11,463 nt of DNA. It comes from Alistipes sp. GTDB lineage: Bacteria > Bacteroidota > Bacteroidia > Bacteroidales > Rikenellaceae. Under the pieces are notes generated by a model that saw only the letters and a list, made by a program, of their open reading frames with translations, was not told the origin of the DNA and did no database searches. Positions within the stretch are counted from its first letter, which is position 1, and every line of letters begins with the position of its first letter. Shown piece after piece: positions 6,501 to 11,463 of the stretch. The stretch spans positions 1 to 11,463 of the forward strand of contig VSOO01000033.1 of assembly GCA_009774895.1 (NCBI GenBank), read 5' to 3'. Both the position numbers and the translations under genes were made by a program.

Positions 6501-6947
6501 TTATTCCGCCTGGGGTGCGGCCTGGAACACGGCTTTCAGCGTGTCGCCGTCGAGCAGCAGGAGCATCTCGCCGTCCATGTCGTAGCGCGTGGTCGATTCC
6601 ACGGCCTCGAAGAACTCCATTTCGCGCTCCATGCCGGGGCAGGCCATGCGCGTGGCGGCCAGGGGGCCGATGCTCAGGGCGTTCTTCTCGCCCGCGGTGT
6701 AGCTGCCCGAGATGCGGTTGCAGGCGCCGATGCCCGAGAGGTGGTTCTCCTCGCCGAAGAGGAGCGTGAAGCGCTCCGTCTCGGGGGCGTAGGTGACGCC
6801 GCCCAGCTGCACGAGCTGCCATTCGGTGCCGACGAGCGGCCGGCGGTTCTTCTTCTGATAGGCCCGGCAGTGGCAGCATCCGACGGCCAGTGCGAGCAGC
6901 GCCGCGCCTGCGGCGAATTTCGAAATCGTGTTCATGATGATATTCAT
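6501..6947 (-). CDS. META-domain (HslJ-like) lipoprotein
   Basis: From the ATG at 6947 this is a 148-residue envelope lipoprotein. The signal sequence (MNTISKFAAGAALLALAVGC from the second ATG) ends in a good lipobox, LAVGC, with C24 as the lipidated cysteine; C25 and C27 follow at once. The rest is one META domain (the DUF306/HslJ family): LVGTEWQLVQLGG (38-50), the GIGACNRISGSY motif (72-83) and the ATRMACPGMEREMEFFEAV stretch (98-116). In E. coli, HslJ is linked to novobiocin resistance, but most members have no known activity. A start at 6935 (144 residues) is equally compatible with the signal peptide. The frame extends upstream to 7085, but that start would overlap ridA on the other strand and precede the signal peptide, so I rejected it. 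A -7-like TATCTTTG on the minus strand (6996-6989) supports a start near 6947. It is a single-gene unit, convergent with GT9 and divergent from ridA. Confidence 0.88.
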   Translation of the reverse strand: MNIIMNTISKFAAGAALLALAVGCCHCRAYQKKNRRPLVGTEWQLVQLGGVTYAPETERFTLLFGEENHLSGIGACNRISGSYTAGEKNALSIGPLAATRMACPGMEREMEFFEAVESTTRYDMDGEMLLLLDGDTLKAVFQAAPQAE

Positions 6948-6985
6948 TCGTTTAGTGAAAAATTGCAAATAATCCCTTCGGGCGG

Positions 6986-7018
6986 TTGCAAAGATAACCA
7001 ATAAAAACCGTACCTTTG
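6986..7018 (+). promoter_or_regulatory. Bacteroidota-type promoter for ridA
   Basis: TACCTTTG at 7011-7018 is a perfect TAnnTTTG -7 element, with TTG at 6986-6988 as the likely -33. The 22-bp spacer is slightly long. Transcription would begin near 7024, about 27 nt before the ridA ATG. Confidence 0.6.
6989..6996 (-). promoter_or_regulatory. -7 element of the META lipoprotein promoter
   Basis: TATCTTTG on the minus strand (6996-6989) matches TAnnTTTG and lies about 40 bases upstream of the ATG at 6947. No good TTTG -33 box is visible at the right distance. It overlaps the -33 region of the ridA promoter. Confidence 0.5.
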
Positions 7019-7050
7019 CATACAACCAGAAAAACAAGATTGCTTTTGTT

Positions 7051-7425
7051 ATGAAGAAAATCATCGCATCGCCGCTGGCCCCCAAGGCCGTCGGCCCCTA
7101 TTCCCAGGCCGTCGAAGCGGGCGGCGCTCTCTACGTGTCGGGCCAGCTGCCCATCGACGGCGCTACCGGCAAGATGGCCGAGGGCATCGAGGCCCAGACC
7201 CGCCAGTCGCTGGACAACCTGGGCCACATCCTGCGCGAGGCCGGATACGACTATTCGAACGTGGTGAAGACCACCGTGCTGCTCGACAGCATCGGCGACT
7301 TCGCGGCCATGAACGCCGTGTACGCCGAGTACTTCACCGCCGAGATGCCCGCGCGCATGTGCTACGAGGTGGCCAAGCTCCCGATGGGCGCGCTGGTCGA
7401 GATCGACGCTGTAGTCGTGAAGTAA
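7051..7425 (+). CDS. ridA: RidA-family enamine/imine deaminase
   Basis: RidA (YjgF/YER057c/UK114) proteins hydrolyse reactive enamine/imine intermediates such as 2-aminoacrylate, released by PLP enzymes like threonine/serine dehydratase. They are cytoplasmic trimers. At 124 residues the protein is the normal length and begins with the typical KKIIASPLAPKAVGPYSQAV (2-21), including Y17. Other signatures are LYVSGQLPID (27-36) and PARMCYEVAKLPMGALVEID (100-119), which holds the active-site arginine R102 that binds the substrate carboxylate and E117. The presence of this Arg suggests true RidA activity rather than one of the Arg-less Rid subfamilies. It is a single-gene unit with its own promoter and a terminator at 7448-7484. 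Confidence 0.95.
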   Translation: MKKIIASPLAPKAVGPYSQAVEAGGALYVSGQLPIDGATGKMAEGIEAQTRQSLDNLGHILREAGYDYSNVVKTTVLLDSIGDFAAMNAVYAEYFTAEMPARMCYEVAKLPMGALVEIDAVVVK

Positions 7426-7447
7426 GGTCCGGTCGCCGGACATGGAT

Positions 7448-7484
7448 GCGCCGCAGGTTGCTGTGGCGCGTCTTTTTGTCTTTT
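7448..7484 (+). terminator. Rho-independent terminator of ridA
   Basis: A 9-bp stem with one G-U pair (GCGCCGCAG 7448-7456 with CTGTGGCGC 7461-7469) encloses a four-base loop and is followed by TTTTT (7473-7477) and TTTT (7481-7484). It begins 22 nt after the ridA stop. A smaller hairpin (GTCCGG 7427-7432 with CCGGAC 7436-7441) lies just before it. Confidence 0.8.
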
Positions 7485-7494
7485 GTAGATAATT

Positions 7495-7503
7495 TGTGGA
7501 TAA
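7495..7503 (-). promoter_or_regulatory. Perfect DnaA box in the nrdJ upstream region
   Basis: TTATCCACA, the consensus 9-mer bound by DnaA, lies on the minus strand at 7503-7495, 104 nt upstream of the nrdJ ATG. It overlaps TAAGTTCG (7501-7508), a one-mismatch TAnnTTTG that could be the nrdJ -7 element; a TTTTTG (7473-7478) is 22 bp upstream of it. DnaA controls nrdAB through such boxes in E. coli; the same control here is inferred. Only one box is visible, so a replication origin is unlikely. Confidence 0.45.
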
Positions 7504-7559
7504 GTTCGGCCGCCCGACGCGGGAAACGACCGAAAAAAAAAGCAATTTTGCAGACCGGC

Positions 7560-7581
7560 TTCCGGGCCCGCAGCTCCGGAA
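7560..7581 (+). repeat. Small hairpin in the nrdJ leader
   Basis: TTCCGG (7560-7565) pairs with CCGGAA (7576-7581) around a ten-base loop, 26 nt before the nrdJ ATG. It could affect leader structure, but there is no sign of a known riboswitch, and the six-base stem could be chance in GC-rich DNA. Confidence 0.3.
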
Positions 7582-7607
7582 CGAACGGATAAAAGCCATA
7601 CGAAGCA

Positions 7608-10154
7608 ATGTCAAAGAATACACAACACGAAGCGCCGCAGAAAGTAGCCTACAACGATGCGGTAGCCGAGTCGAAGGCCTATTTCGGCGGCGACGACCTC
7701 GCGGCCACGGTGTGGGTGAGCAAGTACGCCCTCAAGGATTCGTTCGGCAACATCTACGAGTCTTCGCCGCAGCAGATGCACCGCCGCATCGCCGCCGAGA
7801 TCGAGCGGATCGAGCGGAAATACCCCAACCCCATGTCGCAGGACGAGGTGTTCGAACTGCTCGACCGGTTCCGCTACGTCATCCCGCAGGGCGGTCCGAT
7901 GACCGGCATCGGCAATAACTTCCAGGTGGCGTCGCTCTCGAACTGCTTCGTGATCGGCCACCGGAATCCGGCCGACTCCTACGGCGGCATCTTCCGCATG
8001 GACGAGGAGCAGGTGCAGCTCATGAAGCGCCGCGGCGGCGTGGGCCACGACCTGTCGCACATCCGCCCCACGGGCAGCCCCGTGCTCAACTCGGCCCTTA
8101 CCTCCACGGGCATCGTGCCCTTCATGGAGCGCTACTCCAACTCGACGCGCGAGGTGGCGCAGGACGGCCGCCGCGGCGCCCTGATGCTCACGCTCTCGAT
8201 CAAGCACCCCGACGCCGAGCGCTTCATCGACGCCAAGGTCGATACGGGCAAGGTGACGGGCGCCAACGTCTCGATCAAGGTGGACGACGAGTTCATGCGT
8301 GCCGCGCTGGCGGGCCGGAGCTACCTCCAGCAGTTCCCCATCGGCGCCGCGGAGCCGCTCTACGAGCAGCGGATCGACGCCGGGAAGCTGTGGGAGAAGA
8401 TCATCCACAATGCCTGGAAGTCGGCCGAGCCGGGCGTGCTGTTCTGGGATACGGTGCTGCGCGAGAGCGTGCCCGACTGTTATGCCGACGAGGGATTCAC
8501 GACCGTATCGACCAATCCGTGCGGCGAGATTCCGCTCTGCCCCTACGACTCGTGCCGCCTGCTGGCCATCAACCTGCTGAGCTACGTCGAGGCGCCTTTC
8601 ACGGCGGAGGCGCGCTTCGATTTCGACAAGTTCCGCCTGCATGCCGCCAAGGCGATGCGCATGATGGACGACATCATCGACCTGGAGCTGGAGAAGGTGG
8701 AGCAGATCATCGAGAAGATCGCCGCCGACCCCGAGGACGAGGACATCCGCAGCGTGGAGCTCAACCTCTGGAAGAAGATCCGCGTCATGGCCCTCAAGCG
8801 GCGGCGCACGGGCCTCGGCATCACGGCCGAAGGCGACATGCTGGCCGCCCTGGGGCTGCGCTACGGTACGCCCGAGGCGACCGAATTCGCCGTGCGCGTG
8901 CAGCGCACGCTGGCGCTGGCGGCCTACCGCTCGTCGGTGGAGATGGCCCGCGAACGCGGCGCCTTCGAGGTGTACGATGCCGCGAAGGAGGCGGCCAACC
9001 CGATGATTCTCCGCATCAAGGAGGCCGATCCCGAACTCTATGCCGACATGGTGAAGTACGGCCGCCGCAACATCGCCATGCTGACCATCGCGCCCACGGG
9101 CACCACGTCGCTCATGTCGCAGACCACGTCGGGCATCGAGCCGGTGTTCCGCCCCGTGTACAAGCGCCGCCGCAAGATCAACCCCTCGGACCAGGACACG
9201 CACGTGGACTACATGGACGAGACGGGCGAGAAGTTCCAGGAGTACAACGTATACCACCATAACTTCGTGAAGTGGCTCGAAGCCAACGGTTACGACGTGT
9301 CGCGCCTCGATTCGATCACGGACGAGGAGCTGGCCTCGTGGGTGGAGGCATCGCCCTACCACGGCGCCACGGCCAACGACATCGACTGGGTGGCCAAGGT
9401 CGAGATGCAGGGTGCGATCCAGAAGTGGGTCGATCACTCGATCTCGGTGACGGTCAATCTGCCGCACGACGTGTCGGAGGCGCTGGTGGCCGACGTCTAC
9501 CGCACGGCATGGGAGTGCGGATGCAAGGGCGTGACGGTCTACCGCGACGGCTGCCGCAGCGGCGTGCTGCTCGAAAAGGGCAAGAAGCGCACGTGCGACG
9601 ACCATCCGGCCCAGGCGCTGAAGCGTCCCCGCTCGATTCCCGCGGACATCGTGCGCTTCAAGAACGGCTCCGAGGACTGGATCGCCTTCGTCGGCTTGCA
9701 GGACGGACGCCCCTACGAGGTCTTCACGGGCAAGATCGAGGAGGATGCCATGTACATTCCGCGCCGCATCAAGAAGGGATTCATCATCAAGGTGCGCGAG
9801 GAGGACGGATCGAAACGCTACGATTTCCAGTACGTGGACCGCTACGGCTACCGCAACACCATCGGCGGGATTTCGCGCCTGTTCGACGAGGAGTTCTGGA
9901 ATTATGCGAAACTTATCTCGGGCGTGCTGCGTCATGGCATGCCTATTGAAAAGACCGTATCGCTCATCGAGTCGTTGCATCTGAACAGCGAAAGCATCAA
10001 TACCTGGAAGACGGGTATCTGCCGTGCGCTGAAGCAGTACATTCAGGACGGCACGCGCTCGAAGGGCAAATGCCCGAGCTGCGGGCAGGAGCAGATGGCC
10101 TACCAGAACGGCTGCCTCACGTGCATGTCGTGCGGCTACTCCAAATGCGGCTGA
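7608..10154 (+). CDS. nrdJ: Class II (adenosylcobalamin-dependent) ribonucleotide reductase
   Basis: This enzyme makes deoxyribonucleotides from ribonucleotides in the cytoplasm, generating its thiyl radical from coenzyme B12, so it works with or without oxygen. The 848 residues fit the class II NrdJ family. Key residues are visible. SNCF (C113) and C316 are the redox cysteine pair. NPCGEIPL (303-310) gives the N303/C305/E307 radical site, with the same 11-residue C305-C316 spacing as recalled for Thermotoga NrdJ. APTGTTS (495-501) binds substrate phosphate. Residues about 675-810 form the TSCPD-type C-terminal domain. The tail is cysteine-rich (C822, C825, C836, C839, C842, C847), combining a zinc-ribbon-like region with the swinging redox cysteines. 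No ATP-cone is recognisable at the N-terminus. The ATG at 7608 follows a 182-nt leader that holds a DnaA box but no visible B12 riboswitch. It is probably co-transcribed with the CDF gene 22 nt downstream. Confidence 0.96.
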   Translation: MSKNTQHEAPQKVAYNDAVAESKAYFGGDDLAATVWVSKYALKDSFGNIYESSPQQMHRRIAAEIERIERKYPNPMSQDEVFELLDRFRYVIPQGGPMTGIGNNFQVASLSNCFVIGHRNPADSYGGIFRMDEEQVQLMKRRGGVGHDLSHIRPTGSPVLNSALTSTGIVPFMERYSNSTREVAQDGRRGALMLTLSIKHPDAERFIDAKVDTGKVTGANVSIKVDDEFMRAALAGRSYLQQFPIGAAEPLYEQRIDAGKLWEKIIHNAWKSAEPGVLFWDTVLRESVPDCYADEGFTTVSTNPCGEIPLCPYDSCRLLAINLLSYVEAPFTAEARFDFDKFRLHAAKAMRMMDDIIDLELEKVEQIIEKIAADPEDEDIRSVELNLWKKIRVMALKRRRTGLGITAEGDMLAALGLRYGTPEATEFAVRVQRTLALAAYRSSVEMARERGAFEVYDAAKEAANPMILRIKEADPELYADMVKYGRRNIAMLTIAPTGTTSLMSQTTSGIEPVFRPVYKRRRKINPSDQDTHVDYMDETGEKFQEYNVYHHNFVKWLEANGYDVSRLDSITDEELASWVEASPYHGATANDIDWVAKVEMQGAIQKWVDHSISVTVNLPHDVSEALVADVYRTAWECGCKGVTVYRDGCRSGVLLEKGKKRTCDDHPAQALKRPRSIPADIVRFKNGSEDWIAFVGLQDGRPYEVFTGKIEEDAMYIPRRIKKGFIIKVREEDGSKRYDFQYVDRYGYRNTIGGISRLFDEEFWNYAKLISGVLRHGMPIEKTVSLIESLHLNSESINTWKTGICRALKQYIQDGTRSKGKCPSCGQEQMAYQNGCLTCMSCGYSKCG

Positions 10155-10176
10155 CACGGGAACCGGATACGATGAA

Positions 10177-11100
10177 ATGAATTTGCCGTCGGGCATACGC
10201 AAACGCAGGATTTACCGCGTGACCCTCGTGGGTCTCGTGGTAAATCTCTTTTTGTCGGCGGGCAAACTCGTCGCCGGAATCGCGGGGCGCAGCGGTGCGA
10301 TGGTCGCCGATGCCGTGCATTCGGTTTCCGACGCGGCCACCGACCTGGTGGTGATCGCCTTCGCGCGCATCTCGGCCAAGCCCGGCGACGCCACCCATGC
10401 CTACGGGCACGGGAAGTTCGAGACGCTGGCCGCCATCCTGGTCGCGCTGGCGCTGGCCGCCGTGGGCGGCGGGGTGCTCGTGCACGCCGTGCGGGCGATC
10501 CGCGACGTGGCGCACGGCGAGGTGCTGCCCCGGCCGGGCGTCGTGGCGCTCGTGGCGGCCGTGGTGTCGATCGCGGTCAAGGAGGCGCTCTATCGCTATA
10601 CGATCCGTGCCGCACGCGAGGTGGAGAGCGCCAGCATGGCGGCCAATGCGTGGCACCACCGCAGCGACGCGCTCTCGTCGCTCGGCACGCTGGCGGGCAT
10701 CGGCTGCGCCTATTTCCTGGGCGAGCGGTGGCGCATTGCCGACCCGATTGCGGCGCTGGCCGTTGCGGCGTGCATCTTCAAGGTGGTGTTCGACCTGCTG
10801 CGCGCCGGGGTGGACGAGCTGCTCGAACGCTCGCTGCCCCCAGCCACGGAGGACGAAATCCGGCGCATCGCCGCCGGGGAGGCGGAGGTGCGTTCGGTGC
10901 GGCTGCTGCGCACGCGGCGCCTCGGGCCCGCGATCGCCGTGGAGCTGCATCTGTGTGTGGAGGGGGCGATGACCGTCGTGCGGTCGCACGCCCTGTCGCT
11001 CCGTCTTGAGCGGCGCCTGCGTGAGCGTTTCGGTCCCGACACGCTGGTGGTGGTGCATGCCGAGCCGTGTGAGCCGGAGGCCGGGCACGGGGCCCGGTGA
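10177..11100 (+). CDS. Cation diffusion facilitator (CDF) family metal efflux transporter
   Basis: CDF proteins are inner-membrane dimers that export Zn2+, Fe2+, Mn2+ or related ions in exchange for protons. This 307-residue protein has the usual layout: about six membrane segments up to residue 210, then a cytoplasmic domain. The transport site is visible as HxxxD pairs: H48/D52 in segment 2 (ADAVHSVSDAATD) and H160/D164 in segment 5 (NAWHHRSDALSS). The His-Asp/His-Asp set suggests Zn or Fe rather than the Asp-rich sets of Mn exporters. HAYGHGKFETLAA (74-86) before segment 3 is a further family signature. The C-terminal domain (about 215-300) carries H258, H271 and H294, possible regulatory metal ligands. 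The ATG at 10177 lies 22 nt after nrdJ with no promoter between them. The link between a B12 reductase and metal export is not obvious and may only reflect co-expression. Confidence 0.93.
   Translation: MNLPSGIRKRRIYRVTLVGLVVNLFLSAGKLVAGIAGRSGAMVADAVHSVSDAATDLVVIAFARISAKPGDATHAYGHGKFETLAAILVALALAAVGGGVLVHAVRAIRDVAHGEVLPRPGVVALVAAVVSIAVKEALYRYTIRAAREVESASMAANAWHHRSDALSSLGTLAGIGCAYFLGERWRIADPIAALAVAACIFKVVFDLLRAGVDELLERSLPPATEDEIRRIAAGEAEVRSVRLLRTRRLGPAIAVELHLCVEGAMTVVRSHALSLRLERRLRERFGPDTLVVVHAEPCEPEAGHGAR
11081..11097 (+). terminator. GC hairpin at the very end of the CDF gene
   Basis: CCGGGC (11081-11086) pairs with GCCCGG (11092-11097) around a five-base loop, directly abutting the stop codon. 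A short TTTT follows only at 11117-11120, so terminator function is doubtful. The left part belongs to the 12-mer shared with 6435-6446. Confidence 0.3.
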
Positions 11101-11414
11101 GCGGAGCGGGCGGTGCTTTTCGGCGGGATGCCTGTCTGCGGCGGATGCGGATGGAATGGAGCGACTGCATATCCGGCGGGATGCGGATGGCGGGGATGCG
11201 GCACGGAGTTTGCATGGGCGACGGAGGTTCGCGGAGTCGTCCGGTGCGCGGATTCCGGGGCGGAATTTGGAAATCCGGCGAAAAATGATTAACTTGCCTC
11301 CGCAAGGGAGGACATGAACGATGTCGTCCGTTTGAAAATTGATTGTTTGACTGCTCAAAACCGGATTGCCTATCGTAAGAAATCGACTCTTTGAACAATA
11401 AAAAAGAAGAGTGT
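11101..11414 (+). other. Intergenic region of 314 nt, no confident gene
   Basis: The first half (to about 11280) stays GC-rich and contains an imperfect repetition: GGATGCGGATGG at 11143-11154 and again at 11179-11190, GGATGCGG also at 11194-11201, and CGGCGGGATG at 11121-11130 and 11174-11183. No frame here reads like a protein. From about 11281 the sequence becomes AT-rich and looks like a leader or promoter zone. It holds two small possible frames (11285-11317 and 11314-11394) and two mutually exclusive five-bp stems near 11293-11311. No good TAnnTTTG element stands out; the closest is ACTCTTTG at 11386-11393. Confidence 0.5.
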
Positions 11415-11463
11415 ATGGATTTACGGGTATTAAGCGACAAGACCTTGCTTAATCAGTATCTTG
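11415..11463 (+). CDS. Start of a gene cut by the right window edge, possibly an ECF sigma factor
   Basis: ATG at 11415 opens MDLRVLSDKTLLNQYL, after which the window ends. The start follows an A-rich stretch (AATAAAAAAGAAGAG), typical of Bacteroidota translation starts, and the shift from an AT-rich leader supports it. The pattern of an acidic residue, LL, then a YL a few residues on resembles the N-terminus of ECF sigma-70 factors, which continue with a G(N/D)xxAF motif. That motif would lie just beyond the edge, so the family call is a guess. That a gene starts here is more likely than its identity. Confidence 0.45.
   Translation, partial: MDLRVLSDKTLLNQYL

Noticed and set aside
6948..7085. 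Extended N-terminus of the META lipoprotein from an ATG at 7085
   Set aside because: It would overlap the ridA start and promoters and place 46 residues ahead of a good lipoprotein signal peptide.
7495..7503. Replication origin
   Set aside because: Only one DnaA box is visible, with no cluster, no clear AT-rich unwinding region and no dnaA/dnaN genes nearby.
7426..7607. Cobalamin riboswitch before the B12-dependent nrdJ
   Set aside because: The gap is largely taken by the ridA terminator, and I see no B12-box-like core (GCCACTG) or multi-stem layout; the remaining leader is short.
7611..10202. An 863-codon open frame on the minus strand opposite nrdJ
   Set aside because: It mirrors nrdJ in GC-rich DNA, where stop codons are scarce. 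Its product is a low-complexity mix of His, Arg, Val, Leu and Ala with no domain, while nrdJ has all its catalytic motifs.
10117..11440. Minus-strand frames of 413 and 220 codons opposite the CDF gene and running through the downstream gap
   Set aside because: They contain no recognisable domain and consist of Arg/His/Pro/Ala-rich sequence, while the CDF gene on the other strand has clear metal-site motifs.
1..11463. CRISPR arrays, tRNA or rRNA genes, insertion sequences, toxin-antitoxin or defence genes
   Set aside because: I looked for spaced direct repeats, tRNA-like cloverleaf sequence, transposase or recombinase motifs and known defence domains and saw none; the genes are mostly housekeeping or envelope functions.

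Overview
The window looks like chromosomal DNA of a Bacteroidota gut anaerobe, most likely Alistipes or a close Rikenellaceae relative. Base composition is GC-rich by eye, clearly above 60 %. Start sites have Bacteroidota-type promoters (TTG, a spacer of about 19-22 bp, then TAnnTTTG) and no strong Shine-Dalgarno sequences. The gene content fits: a DPP4-type peptidase, a GH73/LysM muralytic enzyme, a DUF4254 plus GT9 pair, a META-domain lipoprotein and a B12-dependent ribonucleotide reductase. The genus is an inference; Bacteroidota is well supported. Nothing points to a phage, transposon, CRISPR array, tRNA or rRNA.

Left block (minus strand, 4590 to 124): secreted GH73 glucosaminidase with two LysM repeats, then a conserved protein of unknown function, then a secreted dipeptidyl peptidase IV, then O6-alkylguanine-DNA alkyltransferase (ogt). 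Gaps are 27, 80 and 1 nt. The only convincing promoter is the one at 4614-4644, so this reads as one four-gene operon combining envelope or protein turnover with DNA repair. The ogt coding region carries a perfect, spacerless 38-bp palindrome (512-549). A 17-codon start of a further minus-strand gene may run off the left edge.

Centre (plus strand, 4661 to 6344): a DUF4254 protein overlaps a family 9 (heptosyltransferase-like) glycosyltransferase by 17 nt. The pair is probably involved in surface glycan or LPS assembly. It shares a compact divergent promoter region with the left operon. Several strong hairpins (6360-6487) lie between this pair and the convergent META-domain lipoprotein (6947 to 6501, minus).

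Right block (plus strand): ridA (7051-7425) has a divergent promoter facing the META gene and a good intrinsic terminator. Next come nrdJ, a class II ribonucleotide reductase (7608-10154), and, 22 nt later, a cation diffusion facilitator (10177-11100). A perfect 9-bp DnaA box lies in the nrdJ leader, recalling DnaA control of nrdAB in E. coli. After the CDF gene, about 314 nt without a confident gene lead to the start of a truncated CDS at 11415, possibly an ECF sigma factor.

I did not find a clear new multi-gene system. The items most worth a second look are the intragenic palindrome in ogt, the inverted repeat filling the promoter spacer at 4622-4641, the DnaA box upstream of nrdJ, and the uncharacterised 232-residue protein.
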